64,000 nt of DNA from Prado023 sp963706875 (GTDB lineage: Bacteria; Actinomycetota; Actinomycetes; S36-B12; CAIYMF01): contig CAVPNW010000021.1 in NCBI GenBank assembly GCA_963706875.1, forward strand, positions 434,001-498,000, written 5' to 3'. The position numbers were made by a program, and so were the translations under genes. The notes below the pieces were generated by a model. That model was given only the letters and a program-made list of their open reading frames with translations. It was not told where the DNA came from and did not search any database. Below are positions 50,644 through 60,985 of the stretch, piece by piece; positions within the stretch are counted from its first letter, which is position 1; each line of letters opens with the position of its first letter.

Positions 50644-51195
50644 ATGACCGAGCAGCCCGACGAAACCAGCGCAGACGACAACAGCCCCGGCCAGATCGTC
50701 ATCGTCGGACCCGATGGCCAGCCGATCGCCACGGCGGAGGAGTCCAACGAGCCGTCCGTGGCCGACCTGATCGAGCAGCCGGCCAAGGTCATGCGTGTCG
50801 GCTCCATGATCAAGCAGCTGCTCGAGGAGGTCCGCTCCGCGCCGCTGGACGAGGCCTCACGCGCCCGCCTTCGCGACATCCACCAGCGCTCGATCACCGA
50901 GCTGGAGTCCGGACTGGCGCCCGAGCTGGTCGAGGAGCTCGACCGGCTGTCGCTGCCGTTCAGCTCCGACACCGTCCCCACCGACGCCGAGCTGCGGATC
51001 GCCCAGGCCCAGCTCGTGGGCTGGCTCGAGGGCCTGTTCCACGGGATCCAGACCGCCCTGTTCGCCCAGCAGATGGCCGCGCGCGCCCAGTTCGAGCAGA
51101 TGCGCCGCGCAGCGATCACCGCCGAGCCGGAGGAGCCGCCCACACCCAACCCCGACGGGCATCGCCGGGGCGGCACGGGCGGCCCGTACCTGTAG
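50644..51195 (+). CDS. bpa: Bacterial proteasome activator
   Basis: 183 residues of the Bpa/PafE family (DUF2587), a ring-shaped, ATP-independent activator that opens the 20S proteasome gate and feeds it unfolded proteins. Central helices are VMRVGSMIKQLLEEVRSAPL, RARLRDIHQRSITELESGL and AELRIAQAQLVGWLEGLFHG. The C-terminus GGTGGPYL is the gate-opening motif (GQYL in mycobacteria). The ATG at 50644 follows GACAAT by six bases with no ribosome binding site. Its presence implies a 20S proteasome elsewhere in the genome. Confidence 0.93.
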   Translation: MTEQPDETSADDNSPGQIVIVGPDGQPIATAEESNEPSVADLIEQPAKVMRVGSMIKQLLEEVRSAPLDEASRARLRDIHQRSITELESGLAPELVEELDRLSLPFSSDTVPTDAELRIAQAQLVGWLEGLFHGIQTALFAQQMAARAQFEQMRRAAITAEPEEPPTPNPDGHRRGGTGGPYL

Positions 51196-51291
51196 CCCTC
51201 GGGGCCGCACTGCCGTCCCGGGCTCCGGGTCCAGGTGGGCACTCCCGCGACGCCCCCGGGCCGCGGTCGGGGACGCGTAGGCTGTGCACTC

Positions 51292-52584
51292 GTGATCGAC
51301 CTGCGCCTGCTCCGTGACGACCCCGACCTGTTCCGCGCCTCCCAGGCCGCCCGCGGCGAGGACCCCGGGCTGGTCGATGAGCTGCTCGCAGCCGACGAGG
51401 CGCGCCGGACCGCCGGCACCGCCTTCGACGCCCTGCGCAACGAGCAGAAGGGCCTGGGCAAGGAGGTCGCGAAGGCCTCCCCCGACGACAAGCCCGCGCT
51501 GCTGGCCCGCGCCAAGGAGCTCGCCGACCAGGTGAAGGCCGCCGACTCCCAGCGCGCCGAGGCCACTGCCCGCGCTGACGAGCTCGTGCTCGCCATCTCC
51601 AACCTCGTGCACCCGCAGTCGCCGCGCGGCGGCGAGGAGGACTTCGTCGTCCTCGAGGAGCGCGGGACGATCCGCGACTTCGCGGCGGAGGGAATCACGG
51701 TCCGCGACCACCTCGAGATCGGCGAGGCCCTGCACGCGATCGACGTCGAGCGCGGCGCGAAGGTGTCGGGGTCGCGGTTCTACTACCTCACCGGCATCGG
51801 CGCACTGCTCGAGCTGGCCCTGATCAACCTCGCGATGGCCCAGGCGACCGCCAACGGGCTCACCCCGATCATCCCGCCGGCGCTGGTCAAGCCCGCCGCG
51901 ATGGAGGGCACCGGCTTCCTCGGCCAGGCGGCTGAGAACGTCTACCGCCTCGAGGCCGACGACATGTACCTGGTGGGCACCGCGGAGGTACCCCTGGCGG
52001 CCTATCACTCCGACGAGATCCTCCCCGCCGACACCCTGCCGCGCCGGTTCGCCGGCTACTCCCCCTGCTTCCGCCGCGAGGCCGGGACCTACGGCAAGGA
52101 CACCCGCGGGATCTTCCGGGTCCACTGGTTCGACAAGGTGGAGATGTTCACCTTCGCCTCGCCCGAGGACGCTGAGGCCGAGCACGCTCGCCTGCTGGAG
52201 TTCGAGAAGCAGTTCCTCGACAGCCTCGAGCTGCCCTACCGGATCATCGACGTCGCCACCGGCGACCTCGGGTCCAGCGCGACGCGCAAGTTCGACTGCG
52301 AGGCATGGATCCCCTCCCAGGGCCGCTACCGGGAGCTGACGTCCACATCGAACTGCACGACGTTCCAGGCCCGGCGGCTTCGCGTGCGCGAGCGCGCCGG
52401 CGACGGGACGGTCCGCCCGCTGGCCACGCTCAACGGGACCCTGGTCGCGATCCCGCGCACGATCATCGCGATCCTGGAGAACCACCAGCAGGCCGACGGC
52501 TCGGTCCACGTGCCGGCCGCCCTCCAGCCGTTCCTCGGCGGCCTGACGAGCCTCGAGCACCCCCGCCTGATCCCCCTCGCCTGA
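51292..52584 (+). CDS. serS: Seryl-tRNA synthetase
   Basis: 430 residues. It charges tRNA-Ser with serine, two of whose tRNA genes are also in this window. The N-terminal coiled coil (about 1-110: LLRDDPDLFRASQAARGEDP, FDALRNEQKGLGKEVAKASP) binds the long variable arm. Class II motifs: GFLGQAAENVYRLEADDMYL, FRREAGTYGKDTRGIFRVHWF (motif 2) and LNGTLVAIPRTIIAILENHQ (motif 3). Starts at GTG 51292 (VIDLRLLRDDP), the conserved N-terminus; TAGGCT lies eight bases upstream. Confidence 0.97.
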   Translation: MIDLRLLRDDPDLFRASQAARGEDPGLVDELLAADEARRTAGTAFDALRNEQKGLGKEVAKASPDDKPALLARAKELADQVKAADSQRAEATARADELVLAISNLVHPQSPRGGEEDFVVLEERGTIRDFAAEGITVRDHLEIGEALHAIDVERGAKVSGSRFYYLTGIGALLELALINLAMAQATANGLTPIIPPALVKPAAMEGTGFLGQAAENVYRLEADDMYLVGTAEVPLAAYHSDEILPADTLPRRFAGYSPCFRREAGTYGKDTRGIFRVHWFDKVEMFTFASPEDAEAEHARLLEFEKQFLDSLELPYRIIDVATGDLGSSATRKFDCEAWIPSQGRYRELTSTSNCTTFQARRLRVRERAGDGTVRPLATLNGTLVAIPRTIIAILENHQQADGSVHVPAALQPFLGGLTSLEHPRLIPLA

Positions 52585-52645
52585 TCCCCCTCGCCGCCCG
52601 CAGCGACCGCGGGCGCGACGGGTGGGGTCATGGAAGGATCGGTGC

Positions 52646-53635
52646 ATGGCACACAGCGCCCATCCGACGGCCCGGCCGAGCCCGGAGGAGGACCTGCCGG
52701 TCGCTGAGGTCCTGCCCGATGACATCGGCGTCCGCCCGGGTGGGCACGTCGAGGTCGACCTCGATGCCCCGATCCCCGTGCCCGGCGACGTCGAGATGGT
52801 GGGCTCCGACCTGGACGGGACGTTGCTGAGCCCGACCCTGTCGGTCGGTCCGCGCAGCCTCGCGGCGATCCCGAAGCTGGCCGACGCGGGCGTGGAGTTC
52901 GTCTACGTCACCGGGCGCCCCCCGCGCTGGCTGCGACCGATCATCGGGCAGACGGGCCACGCGGGGATGGCCGTCTGCGCCAATGGGGCGCTGATCGTGG
53001 ACCTCACCGAGGAGCGCCTGGTGCGCCGGACCGCGATGGCGCACGACCTCGCCGCAACAGTCGCGCTGCGACTGCGCGAGCTGGTCCCCGGCATCACGTT
53101 CGCGCTGGAACGCCTCATCGAGGGTGCGGACCATGCACGCGACCTCGACCAGCTCACGGTGGTCGGCTTCGAGCCCGAGTACGACCCCCCGTGGGCGCGG
53201 ATGCCCGGGGTGGAGAGTGGTGACATCCTCGACCTGATCATGCGCGGGGAACCGGTGAAGATCCTGGCCGCACCGCCAGCAGGGACCGGCCATGACTCGG
53301 ACTCCCTGCTCGCGCTGGCCGAGGCTGAGTTCGCCGGGGCCCTGCACATCACGCACTCGGGGACCAAGGACGTCCTGATCGAGATCATGTCCGGCGAGAT
53401 CGACAAGGGGGTCGGCTTCCTCGAGGTGGCCGCACTGCGCGGCATCGATGCGCACCGCACGGCCGCGGTCGGGGACATGCCCAACGACGTCGCGCTGATC
53501 CGGGCGGCTGGGACGGGGTACGCGGTGGCCAACGCCCATCCGTCGGCACGCGCGGCCGCCGACCACGTCATCCCCAGCAACTCCGACGACGGCGTGGGGC
53601 GGCTGCTGGAGGCGATCCTGGCGGTGCGCCGATGA
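52646..53635 (+). CDS. Cof-type HAD hydrolase
   Basis: 329 residues. Motif I is SDLDGTLL at about residues 53-60, motif II VTGRP, motif III Lys within DKGVGF and motif IV GDMPNDVAL, the Cof (IIB) subfamily arrangement with a large cap inserted between motifs II and III. Such enzymes dephosphorylate sugar phosphates, FMN or other metabolites. The first 45 residues are a Pro/Glu-rich extension (RPSPEEDLPVAEVLPDDIGV) not needed for the fold. The start has AAGGA seven bases upstream. The stop overlaps the rhomboid gene start (ATGA). Confidence 0.88.
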   Translation: MAHSAHPTARPSPEEDLPVAEVLPDDIGVRPGGHVEVDLDAPIPVPGDVEMVGSDLDGTLLSPTLSVGPRSLAAIPKLADAGVEFVYVTGRPPRWLRPIIGQTGHAGMAVCANGALIVDLTEERLVRRTAMAHDLAATVALRLRELVPGITFALERLIEGADHARDLDQLTVVGFEPEYDPPWARMPGVESGDILDLIMRGEPVKILAAPPAGTGHDSDSLLALAEAEFAGALHITHSGTKDVLIEIMSGEIDKGVGFLEVAALRGIDAHRTAAVGDMPNDVALIRAAGTGYAVANAHPSARAAADHVIPSNSDDGVGRLLEAILAVRR

Positions 53636-54237
53636 CCGTCGAACCCGCACCCGCACGGCGACGGGCGTCCGCCCGACTCGGCCCCGCCGGCCCGCCGCTG
53701 CTCCTGCTCGCGGCCATGTGGGTCCTCGAGACGGTCGACGTGGTGCTGCGCGGGTGGCTCGACAACGGCGGCATCCAGCCGCGCGAGTCCGGGGGCCTTC
53801 TCGGGATCCTGTTCGCGCCCCTGCTGCATGGGGGCTACAGCCACCTGCTGTCCAACACCATCCCGCTGCTCGTCCTCGGAACCCTCGTGGCGGCCAGCGG
53901 CCGGGGCGTCTTCTGGAAGGTGACAGGTGTCGTGGTGGTGCTCGGCGGGTTGGGGACGTGGCTCATCGCGCCGGCCAACACGGTGACCATCGGGGCCAGC
54001 GGCCTGGTGTTCGGCTACCTGGGCTACCTGTTGGTCGCGGGCATCCGGACCAGGCACTGGCGCGACCTGCTCATCGGGGCCGCGGTGCTGGTCGTCTACG
54101 GGACCCTGCTGATCGGCGCGCTGCCGTGGACGGTGGCCGCCAATGTCTCGTGGCAGGCGCACCTCACCGGTGCCATCGCCGGTGGCCTTGCCGCGTGGTG
54201 GTTCGCCCCCCGCCCGGCCCCGCGCGTGCGTCCCTGA
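53632..54237 (+). CDS. Rhomboid-family intramembrane serine protease
   Basis: 201 residues with six membrane helices. The catalytic Ser is in GASGLVFGYLGYLL (GxSG) and the partner His in SWQAHLTGAIAGGLA near the C-terminus. The entry-loop motif HGGYSHLLSNTIPLLVLG is also typical. These proteases cleave membrane proteins inside the bilayer. The ATGA overlap with the HAD gene makes the two a coupled pair, although no shared pathway is known. It converges with pheA. Confidence 0.9.
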   Translation: MTVEPAPARRRASARLGPAGPPLLLLAAMWVLETVDVVLRGWLDNGGIQPRESGGLLGILFAPLLHGGYSHLLSNTIPLLVLGTLVAASGRGVFWKVTGVVVVLGGLGTWLIAPANTVTIGASGLVFGYLGYLLVAGIRTRHWRDLLIGAAVLVVYGTLLIGALPWTVAANVSWQAHLTGAIAGGLAAWWFAPRPAPRVRP

Positions 54238-54269
54238 GGATCCGACGTGCCCAGCGCCCCGCCGCCGGG

Positions 54270-55109
54270 TCAGTCCAGCGAGTCGCGGAACGGGTGCGCC
54301 GGGTACGTGCCCAGGATGCTGACCTCGTGGGAGAAGAACTCGAGCTCCTCGAGGGCGAAGGCCAGCCCGCGGTCGGCCGGGTGGCCGTCCACGTCGGCGT
54401 AGAACTGCGTGGCCGAGAAGTGCCCGTCGAGCATGTAGCTCTCCAGCTTGGTCATGTTGACCCCGTTGGTCGCGAACCCGCCGAGCGCCTTGAAGAGCGC
54501 AGCCGGCACGTTGCGCACCCGGAAGACCAGGGTGGTGATCAACGGCCCCTCGTCGGGGTCGGTGTCCTCCGGCTCGCGGGCGAGGACCAGGAAGCGTGTC
54601 GTGTTGTGGTCGGCATCCTCGATGTTCTCGGCCAGGATCTCCAGGCCGTATGTGCGGGCTGCCAGCGCCGAGGCGATCGCCGCTCGCGACGGGTCGGCAA
54701 CCTCGGCCACCTCACGCGCCGAGCCGGCCGTGTCGGCCGCCACGATCGGGGTCAGGCCCAGCCGGCGGATCGCATCGCGGCACTGGCCCAGGGCCATCAC
54801 GTGGCTCTCGACGGTGCGCAGGTCCTCGATCCGGGCGCCCGGGACGCCGAGCAGCTGGTGGCGGATGGGCAGGAAGTGCTCGCCGACGATGGACAGTCCG
54901 GCGACCGGCAGCAGGTGGTAGATGTCCGACACCCGGCCGGCCAGGGAGTTCTCGATGGGGATCATCGCAAGCGGCGCGGTGCCGTCGGCGACGGCAGCGA
55001 AGACGTCCTCGAACGTCGGGCACGGCAGCGGGGTGGCGCTGGGATAGACCTCATTGATGGCGATGTGCGAGTTCGCGCCCATCTCGCCCTGGAAGGCCAC
55101 GACGGTCAC
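54270..55109 (-). CDS. pheA: Prephenate dehydratase
   Basis: 279 residues: catalytic domain (about 1-180) with AFQGEMGANSHIA, MIPIENSLAGRVSDIYHLL and EDADHNTTRFLVLAREPED, the last containing the TRF motif for prephenate dehydration. An ACT domain follows (about 195-270: VFRVRNVPAALFKALGGFA and NMTKLESYMLDGHFSATQFY), which binds phenylalanine for feedback control. It makes phenylpyruvate in phenylalanine synthesis. The GTG start overlaps the DUF4446 gene stop (GTGA), as expected for this conserved actinobacterial pair. Confidence 0.96.
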   Translation of the reverse strand: MTVVAFQGEMGANSHIAINEVYPSATPLPCPTFEDVFAAVADGTAPLAMIPIENSLAGRVSDIYHLLPVAGLSIVGEHFLPIRHQLLGVPGARIEDLRTVESHVMALGQCRDAIRRLGLTPIVAADTAGSAREVAEVADPSRAAIASALAARTYGLEILAENIEDADHNTTRFLVLAREPEDTDPDEGPLITTLVFRVRNVPAALFKALGGFATNGVNMTKLESYMLDGHFSATQFYADVDGHPADRGLAFALEELEFFSHEVSILGTYPAHPFRDSLD

Positions 55110-55567
55110 TGTCGACTCCCCACTGCTGCATCGATCGCCTGTTGCTCCTCGGCGGTCAGGGTACCGTCGGGCGTCCCGGCCGAGATCGTCCGGACGTAGG
55201 TGCGCACGTCGGCCTTGCCGGACAGGGTCGTCAGGACCAGCCCCGAGCCGGTGTCGTCGAGCAGCGCCACGCTGTAGGACAACCGGCCACCGACGTCGGC
55301 GAAGGCGTCGTAGCGGACCAGCGCGACGTGGCGCAGGGCGGTCGGGTCGCCAGCGTCGTCGCCGCGTGCGGCCAGGTCCTCGACCTGCACCCGCAGGGCC
55401 TCGACCTCGGAACGCAGGGAGGAGGACTCCTCACCCAGCACCTCAGCCAGCGGCTGGCTGGTGGGCCGCCGGGCCCAGCGGCGGTTCGCGATGGTGGCCA
55501 GCAGGATCGCGACCACAGCCAGCCCGAGCGCCAGCAGCGACAGGGCGGAGTTCACGGCCGGGGACAT
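55106..55567 (-). CDS. DUF4446 protein
   Basis: 153 residues with an N-terminal membrane helix (ALSLLALGLAVVAILLATIA), a short coiled coil (SSLRSEVEALRVQVEDLAAR) and the conserved DUF4446 domain: HVALVRYDAFADVGGRLSYS, VALLDDTGSGLVLTTLSG and LTAEEQQAIDAAV. Widespread in actinobacteria and firmicutes next to pheA or in other housekeeping contexts. The function is unknown; single-pass membrane protein with a cytoplasmic domain. Coupled to pheA. Confidence 0.92.
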   Translation of the reverse strand: MSPAVNSALSLLALGLAVVAILLATIANRRWARRPTSQPLAEVLGEESSSLRSEVEALRVQVEDLAARGDDAGDPTALRHVALVRYDAFADVGGRLSYSVALLDDTGSGLVLTTLSGKADVRTYVRTISAGTPDGTLTAEEQQAIDAAVGSRQ

Positions 55568-55651
55568 GGATCGACAGGGTAGTCGCCGAGGGGCCCGAGG
55601 CGGAAAAGGGTCCGGACGCCACCGACGGGGGATGCAGTGACGTCCGAACTG

Positions 55652-55684
55652 GTTGAACCCTACGCCATCAGCGCGGGGTTCAAC
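55652..55684. terminator. Hairpin downstream of the GDPD gene
   Basis: Inverted repeat GTTGAACCC (55652-55660) and GGGTTCAAC (55676-55684), perfect over nine bases with a 15-base loop. It lies in the gap (55568-55827) downstream of the GDPD gene and upstream of DUF4446, both on the minus strand, so it could be a terminator or an operator. The remainder of the gap shows nothing else I can assign. Confidence 0.4.
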
Positions 55685-55827
55685 AACCCGTCGGGCGCAG
55701 TTGCTTCGTGCAACGCGTCACAGTCGCATCATCCTTCCTGAGAAGCCTTGGCATCACCGGAAGATCCAGCGCATTCCCGGGCGTTCACGCCACGCGCGTG
55801 GCCCTCCCCTCGGCGGCCGGCCGACCC

Positions 55828-56685
55828 TCAGGTCGGTTGGCGCACCGCGGCCGACACGTCGCCCGGCCGGTTGGTGATGATCGCCGCGACGCCCAGTTCC
55901 CGGCAGAGCTCCACGTCCTGGGGCTCATCGACGGTCCAGACGTAGAGCTGGCCGCCGAGGCTTCGCACCCGCGCGGCATAGCTGGGGTGCTCGCGGAGGA
56001 TGGCGATGTCCGGCCCGGCGATCGTGGCCCCGAAGGGCAGGTCGCCGGCGCGCAGCCGCAGCGGGACGCGATCCATCAGGAACACGCGGGGCACACCGGG
56101 AGCCAGCGCCCGGAAGCGGCGGACCGCCTGGGCCGAGAACGACATGACCCGTACCGGGTGCGGACCCTGGCGCGCAGGGTTGGCCAGGCCGAACCTGCGC
56201 AGCTGCGCCACGACTGCCTGCTCGACCCAGCCCGCGTAGCGGGTCGGGTGCTTGGTCTCGATGGCGAGCAGGATGGGCCGTGGGCTGCTGGTCACGAGCT
56301 CCAGCAGGGTGGGCAGGGTGAGGATCCCGCCCGAGGGGTCGGCGAGCACGTCCTCGCCCGGCCACGACTCCAGACGACGATCAGCAACGCGGCGCTCGCG
56401 CAGGGGCCGGCGAGCCGGGCGAGGGCCGCCCTGCTCCGCCCAGGACCCGAAGTCGTGTCGGCGCAGGTCGGCCAGGGTCTTGGTGGACACCACGCCCCAG
56501 CCGTCGGAGGTCCGGTCGATCCGCCGATCGTGGACGCACACGAGGTGCCCGTCGGCCGTCAGGCGGACGTCGCACTCCAGCCCGTCGGCGCCCTGCTCGA
56601 TGGCCAGCTCGTAGGCGGCCAGCGTGTGCTCGGCCCGCAGTGCGCTGGCGCCCCGATGGGCGATCACCAGGGGACGGCCGGACAC
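55828..56685 (-). CDS. Glycerophosphodiester phosphodiesterase (GDPD)
   Basis: 285 residues. The metal and phosphate site of GDPD is visible at the N-terminus: VIAHRGASALRAEHTLAAYE and GADGLECDVRLTADGHLVCV, then HDRRIDRTSDGWG. Middle blocks include PILLAIETKHPTRYAGWVEQ and LYVWTVDEPQDVELCRELGV at the end. It releases glycerol-3-phosphate from glycerophosphodiesters. I chose GTG 56685 because CATGCT lies seven bases upstream and the fold begins immediately. ATGs 12 to 24 bases further upstream are also in frame. Confidence 0.88.
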   Translation of the reverse strand: MSGRPLVIAHRGASALRAEHTLAAYELAIEQGADGLECDVRLTADGHLVCVHDRRIDRTSDGWGVVSTKTLADLRRHDFGSWAEQGGPRPARRPLRERRVADRRLESWPGEDVLADPSGGILTLPTLLELVTSSPRPILLAIETKHPTRYAGWVEQAVVAQLRRFGLANPARQGPHPVRVMSFSAQAVRRFRALAPGVPRVFLMDRVPLRLRAGDLPFGATIAGPDIAILREHPSYAARVRSLGGQLYVWTVDEPQDVELCRELGVAAIITNRPGDVSAAVRQPT

Positions 56686-56838
56686 GGGGCCAAGCATGCA
56701 CGCACGCACACCCCGCCCGCGCGCTGTGCGACCAGATCGTCGGCCACGTGTCGCGCAGTCGGGGCGGCGGCGCTCACCCGGGCACCGGGTCGGCCCGCAG
56801 CCGCCGCCCTGCGCCGCCCTGCTCGTGTCGGCAGCGTC

Positions 56839-58497
56839 TCAGCCCGAGCCCGGGTCGCTGACGATGCCGACCTTGCCGTCCCCGGGTCGCGGCGCCGGGT
56901 CCGTGCTTGGCCAGGTCGCGGCGCCCCCCAGTCGCGGCTCCGGGGCCATGAGGACGCCGGGGTTGAGCAGCCCGTCGGGATCGACCGTCGCCTTGATCCG
57001 GCGCATCCAGTCGATCTGCACCGTGGACCTGGCCAGGTGCAGCTGGTCCGCCTTGAGTCGGCCGATCCCGTGCTCGGCACTGATGCTGCCGCCGAGCTCA
57101 GCCACCGCCCGCAGGACCCGATCCGCAGTCGCCCTGTCAGCGCCGACCACCTGGACGTGCAGGTTGCCGTCGAGGGCATGGCCGAAGAACCCCACCCAGG
57201 GGCGCTCCCGGTCACCGTCCCCGGCGGGCGGGGCGAACCCGTCCGGACGCGCGGTTCCCCCACCAGGGCCGTCCCCCGTCCCGGCCCCGGCCACGATCGC
57301 GCGGATCGCCGTCACCACAGGATCCAGGTCCGCAAGCCGGACGCTCACGTCCAGCTTCTCCAGCCTCGGCAGGGTCGCGTACAGCTCGGTCTGTCGCTCG
57401 CGCAGCGCCCAGAGCCGCTGCCGGTCCGAAGGGTCCGTCGCCACCGCCACCACCAGGTCGGCAACCGGCTCGAAGCCCGCGGCGGTCCCGCCGTCCGCGA
57501 CCTCGAGGAGCAGCGACCACTGTGCCCCATCCGGGAGCGGGTCGGGGTTGCCCAGCGCCTCGGCCGCGCGCGACACCCCCGCCGAGTCGACGACCTCGGC
57601 GGCGAGCAGCATCGCCTCGCCCGCCTCGACCCGTCGGGCGCACCGCACGGCCTCGGCCAGGTCTGCGACCGCGAGCAGGGCGACCGAGGACCCCCGCGGC
57701 TGCTGGTGCAGGGCGATCTCGACCTCCGTGATCACCGCGAGGGTCCCCTCGCTGCCGACGATGAGGGCGCCCAGGTCGTAGCCGCAGTTGTCCTTGCGGG
57801 GCCGGCCCACCGTCCGCACGACCCGACCGTCGGCCAGGACCGCCACCAGGCCGCGCACCTGCTCGCGCATCATCCCGAAGGCGCAGACGCCCATCCCCCC
57901 GGCGTTCGTCGCGACCATCCCGCCGATCGTCGCCGAGTCACGGGCTGCCAGGTCGACCCCGAAGTGCAGCGCCTCGGCGCGGGCGTGCGCCGCCAGCCGG
58001 GCGGCCGTGACCCCCGCGCCGACCACGACTGTCCGCTCGAGGGGATCCACCGGCTCGATCCGGTCCAGCCCCGTCGTGAGCAGCAGCAGCGCCGGGCGAT
58101 CCGGCACCGACCCCCCGACCAGGCCGGTGTTGCCGCCCTGGACCTGCACGAACACGCCGGCCGAGCGCGCCGCCGCGAGCACGGCCGAGACCTGCTCGGT
58201 GGTCCGCGGGCGAACCGCGCCCAGGGCCGGGCCACTCCAACGTCCGGTCCAGTCGACGCAGTGCCCGGCCAGCAGGTCCGGGTCGGTCATCACGCCGATT
58301 CCGGCGGCCCAAAGGGCATCGCGCAGGGCGTCCGGCAGGGGTTGCGCAGGGGATTGCCTGCGAGGTGCCTGCCCGATTTCCGAGATGCCTCCCAGCGCCT
58401 GGCCCGGGGTGCCGTCCGGGGGGAGGTCCCGGTCCCCGGCGATCTGGTCGCGGCCAGCCGGCCAGGCGTCGTCCGGCGGTCCTGGGGACGAGGTCAC
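56839..58497 (-). CDS. FAD-linked oxidase of the D-lactate/2-hydroxyglutarate dehydrogenase type
   Basis: 552 residues. The PCMH-type FAD-binding domain (about 65-250) has VFVQVQGGNTGLVGGSVPDR, FGVDLAARDSATIGGMVATN and NCGYDLGALIVGSEGTLAVI. The C-terminal FAD-oxidase domain ends HALDGNLHVQVVGADRAT, EHGIGRLKADQLHLARS and VDPDGLLNPGVL, with the metal-binding His and Glu. It oxidises a D-2-hydroxy acid to a keto acid. The first 60 residues after GTG 58497 are Pro/Asp-rich and unlike the fold, so the true start may be further in. The opposite strand has a long open frame that is only a shadow of this gene. Confidence 0.86.
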   Translation of the reverse strand: MTSSPGPPDDAWPAGRDQIAGDRDLPPDGTPGQALGGISEIGQAPRRQSPAQPLPDALRDALWAAGIGVMTDPDLLAGHCVDWTGRWSGPALGAVRPRTTEQVSAVLAAARSAGVFVQVQGGNTGLVGGSVPDRPALLLLTTGLDRIEPVDPLERTVVVGAGVTAARLAAHARAEALHFGVDLAARDSATIGGMVATNAGGMGVCAFGMMREQVRGLVAVLADGRVVRTVGRPRKDNCGYDLGALIVGSEGTLAVITEVEIALHQQPRGSSVALLAVADLAEAVRCARRVEAGEAMLLAAEVVDSAGVSRAAEALGNPDPLPDGAQWSLLLEVADGGTAAGFEPVADLVVAVATDPSDRQRLWALRERQTELYATLPRLEKLDVSVRLADLDPVVTAIRAIVAGAGTGDGPGGGTARPDGFAPPAGDGDRERPWVGFFGHALDGNLHVQVVGADRATADRVLRAVAELGGSISAEHGIGRLKADQLHLARSTVQIDWMRRIKATVDPDGLLNPGVLMAPEPRLGGAATWPSTDPAPRPGDGKVGIVSDPGSG

Positions 58498-58749
58498 AGG
58501 CACATCCTGCACAGACAGCACCCGCAAGGCCCAGCCGGTGCCTCGACGCGCGAATCGCGGGCTGCCCGGCACCCTGGCCGGAGCGTGATCAGCGGGCCTC
58601 GGGGCAGCCTCCCCGTACGGGTCGATGAACACCGGGGGAACCCCAGCCGTGCCGGTCTGCGCCACCGCGCGTCGGCTGCGGCGTGATGTCAGGATGACTC
58701 TCATGCACGGCGGGACTCGTCGTGCTGTCGAACGAGGAGGAGCCCTTCA

Positions 58750-59778
<1,029 letters not shown>

Positions 59779-59807
59779 CCACCGCAGACGCACCCAGACG
59801 CACCACC

Positions 59808-59841
59808 AACGCGGCGCTCCCGACACCGGGGGCGCCGCGTT
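59808..59841 (+). terminator. fba terminator hairpin
   Basis: Perfect ten-base arms AACGCGGCGC (59808-59817) and GCGCCGCGTT (59832-59841), 29 bases after the fba stop. Confidence 0.7.
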
Positions 59842-59854
59842 CGCGTGCTCGCGA

Positions 59855-59898
59855 CCCTCCTCCCCTCCTCCCCCTCCCCCCTCCCCCCTCCCCTCCCG
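59855..59898. repeat. Polypyrimidine (CT) tract next to palindromic element B
   Basis: About 44 bases of almost pure C and T on the plus strand, a run of CCCCTCC-like units. A matching G/A-rich tract borders copy A, so the tract may be part of the same composite element. Confidence 0.7.
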
Positions 59899-59899
59899 C

Positions 59900-59942
59900 G
59901 TGTCATGGATTCGGTTCGCTGTGTGAACCGAATCCATGACAC
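59900..59942. repeat. Dispersed palindromic element, copy B
   Basis: Perfect 18-base arms GTGTCATGGATTCGGTTC (59900-59917) and GAACCGAATCCATGACAC (59925-59942) around a seven-base loop. It is the cleanest of three copies and lies upstream of the DUF559 gene. Confidence 0.9.
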
Positions 59943-60066
59943 AGATGCCCGGGCGAAAGCATCGAGACGTTCGGGAGGGGCAGTGGGACTGTTCGTGCGA
60001 CGGCTGGGGCAGCTCGCCTGTGGACAACCGCTGGGCGGAATCCCACCCACGACGCAGGATCACCGG

Positions 60067-60981
60067 ATGACTCCCCGACTGACTGCCGACGCGCAGCGCC
60101 TGATCGTCGACCAGCGCGGCCTCATCGCCGACTGGCAGACCGAAGCAGTCGGCCTGAACCGGCGACGTCTGATGCGCGCGTGCCACTGCGGGTGGCGCCA
60201 GGTCACCCCGCACGTCTTCGCTCGGGACACGTCGGATCCCACGGCCTCCCAGATCCGCCAGGCCGGCCTGTTGGAGGCCGGGCCGGGAGCCGCCCTCGCA
60301 GGGCGCAGTGCCCTGTTCGAGGCGGGGTGGAGGGGCGCCGATGAGGGCTACGTGGACGTGGCCCTCGATCGCGAGGTTCGCTGGCGCAGCAGGAGCCCGG
60401 TGCCGTGGCTGCGTCTGCACTTCCCGGTGGTGCCTCCCCGCATCACGGGACACCCCAGCAGGACCTCCTCGCCCCGGAGCGCGATCGACGCAGCGGCGTG
60501 GGCGAGGACTGCTCGCGAGGCGCTCGTGATCCTGGTCAGTTCCGCCCAGCAGCGACTCGTGACGCCCGAACAGCTGCGCCGGGAGCTCGAGTCGCGCGGC
60601 CGCATTCCGAACCGGCGCCAGATCGCCGACGCCCTCGCGGAGCTCGAGGGCGGAGCCACCAGCAGCAACGAGGCGGCCTTCCTGCGCGAATGCCGCCGGC
60701 GGGGACTGCCGACGCCCAGGATGCAGACCCGGCGCAGGGCTCGCGGCCGGAACCGGATCACGGATGCCGAGTTCGTCCTGCCCGATGGTCGGCTCCTCAT
60801 CGTCGAGATCGACGGGATCGGCCATCTGGAGGTGAGCGCCTGGCACGCGGACATCAGCCGGCAGAACGAGCTCGCACTCAGCACGGGGGCGCTCATCCTG
60901 CGGGTGACGGGGTGGGAGGTGCACCACGATCCGGATCCGTTCTTCGACATGGTGGTGGATCTCATGAACCCCTTCCGCTGA
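60067..60981 (+). CDS. DUF559 endonuclease-like protein with AbiEi-type N-terminus
   Basis: 304 residues. The N-terminal half (MTPRLTADAQRLIVDQRGLI, LLEAGPGAALAGRSALFEAG) resembles the AbiEi antitoxin wing-helix region often paired with DUF559. The C-terminal DUF559 domain, related to VSR-type nucleases, has ITDAEFVLPDGRLLIVEIDG with candidate Asp and Glu metal ligands, then GIGHLEVSAWHADISRQNEL and ALILRVTGWEV. Function of such stand-alone actinobacterial proteins is unknown; a nuclease or DNA-modification role is inferred. AGGA lies eight bases before the ATG. Two copies of the palindromic element flank it. Confidence 0.8.
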   Translation: MTPRLTADAQRLIVDQRGLIADWQTEAVGLNRRRLMRACHCGWRQVTPHVFARDTSDPTASQIRQAGLLEAGPGAALAGRSALFEAGWRGADEGYVDVALDREVRWRSRSPVPWLRLHFPVVPPRITGHPSRTSSPRSAIDAAAWARTAREALVILVSSAQQRLVTPEQLRRELESRGRIPNRRQIADALAELEGGATSSNEAAFLRECRRRGLPTPRMQTRRRARGRNRITDAEFVLPDGRLLIVEIDGIGHLEVSAWHADISRQNELALSTGALILRVTGWEVHHDPDPFFDMVVDLMNPFR

Positions 60982-60985
60982 CTCA

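Noticed and set aside
55708..58686. A 992-residue open frame on the plus strand
   Set aside because: It is a shadow across the GDPD and FAD-oxidase genes on the other strand, caused by high G+C. Its protein is His/Arg/Gln/Gly-rich with no domain.
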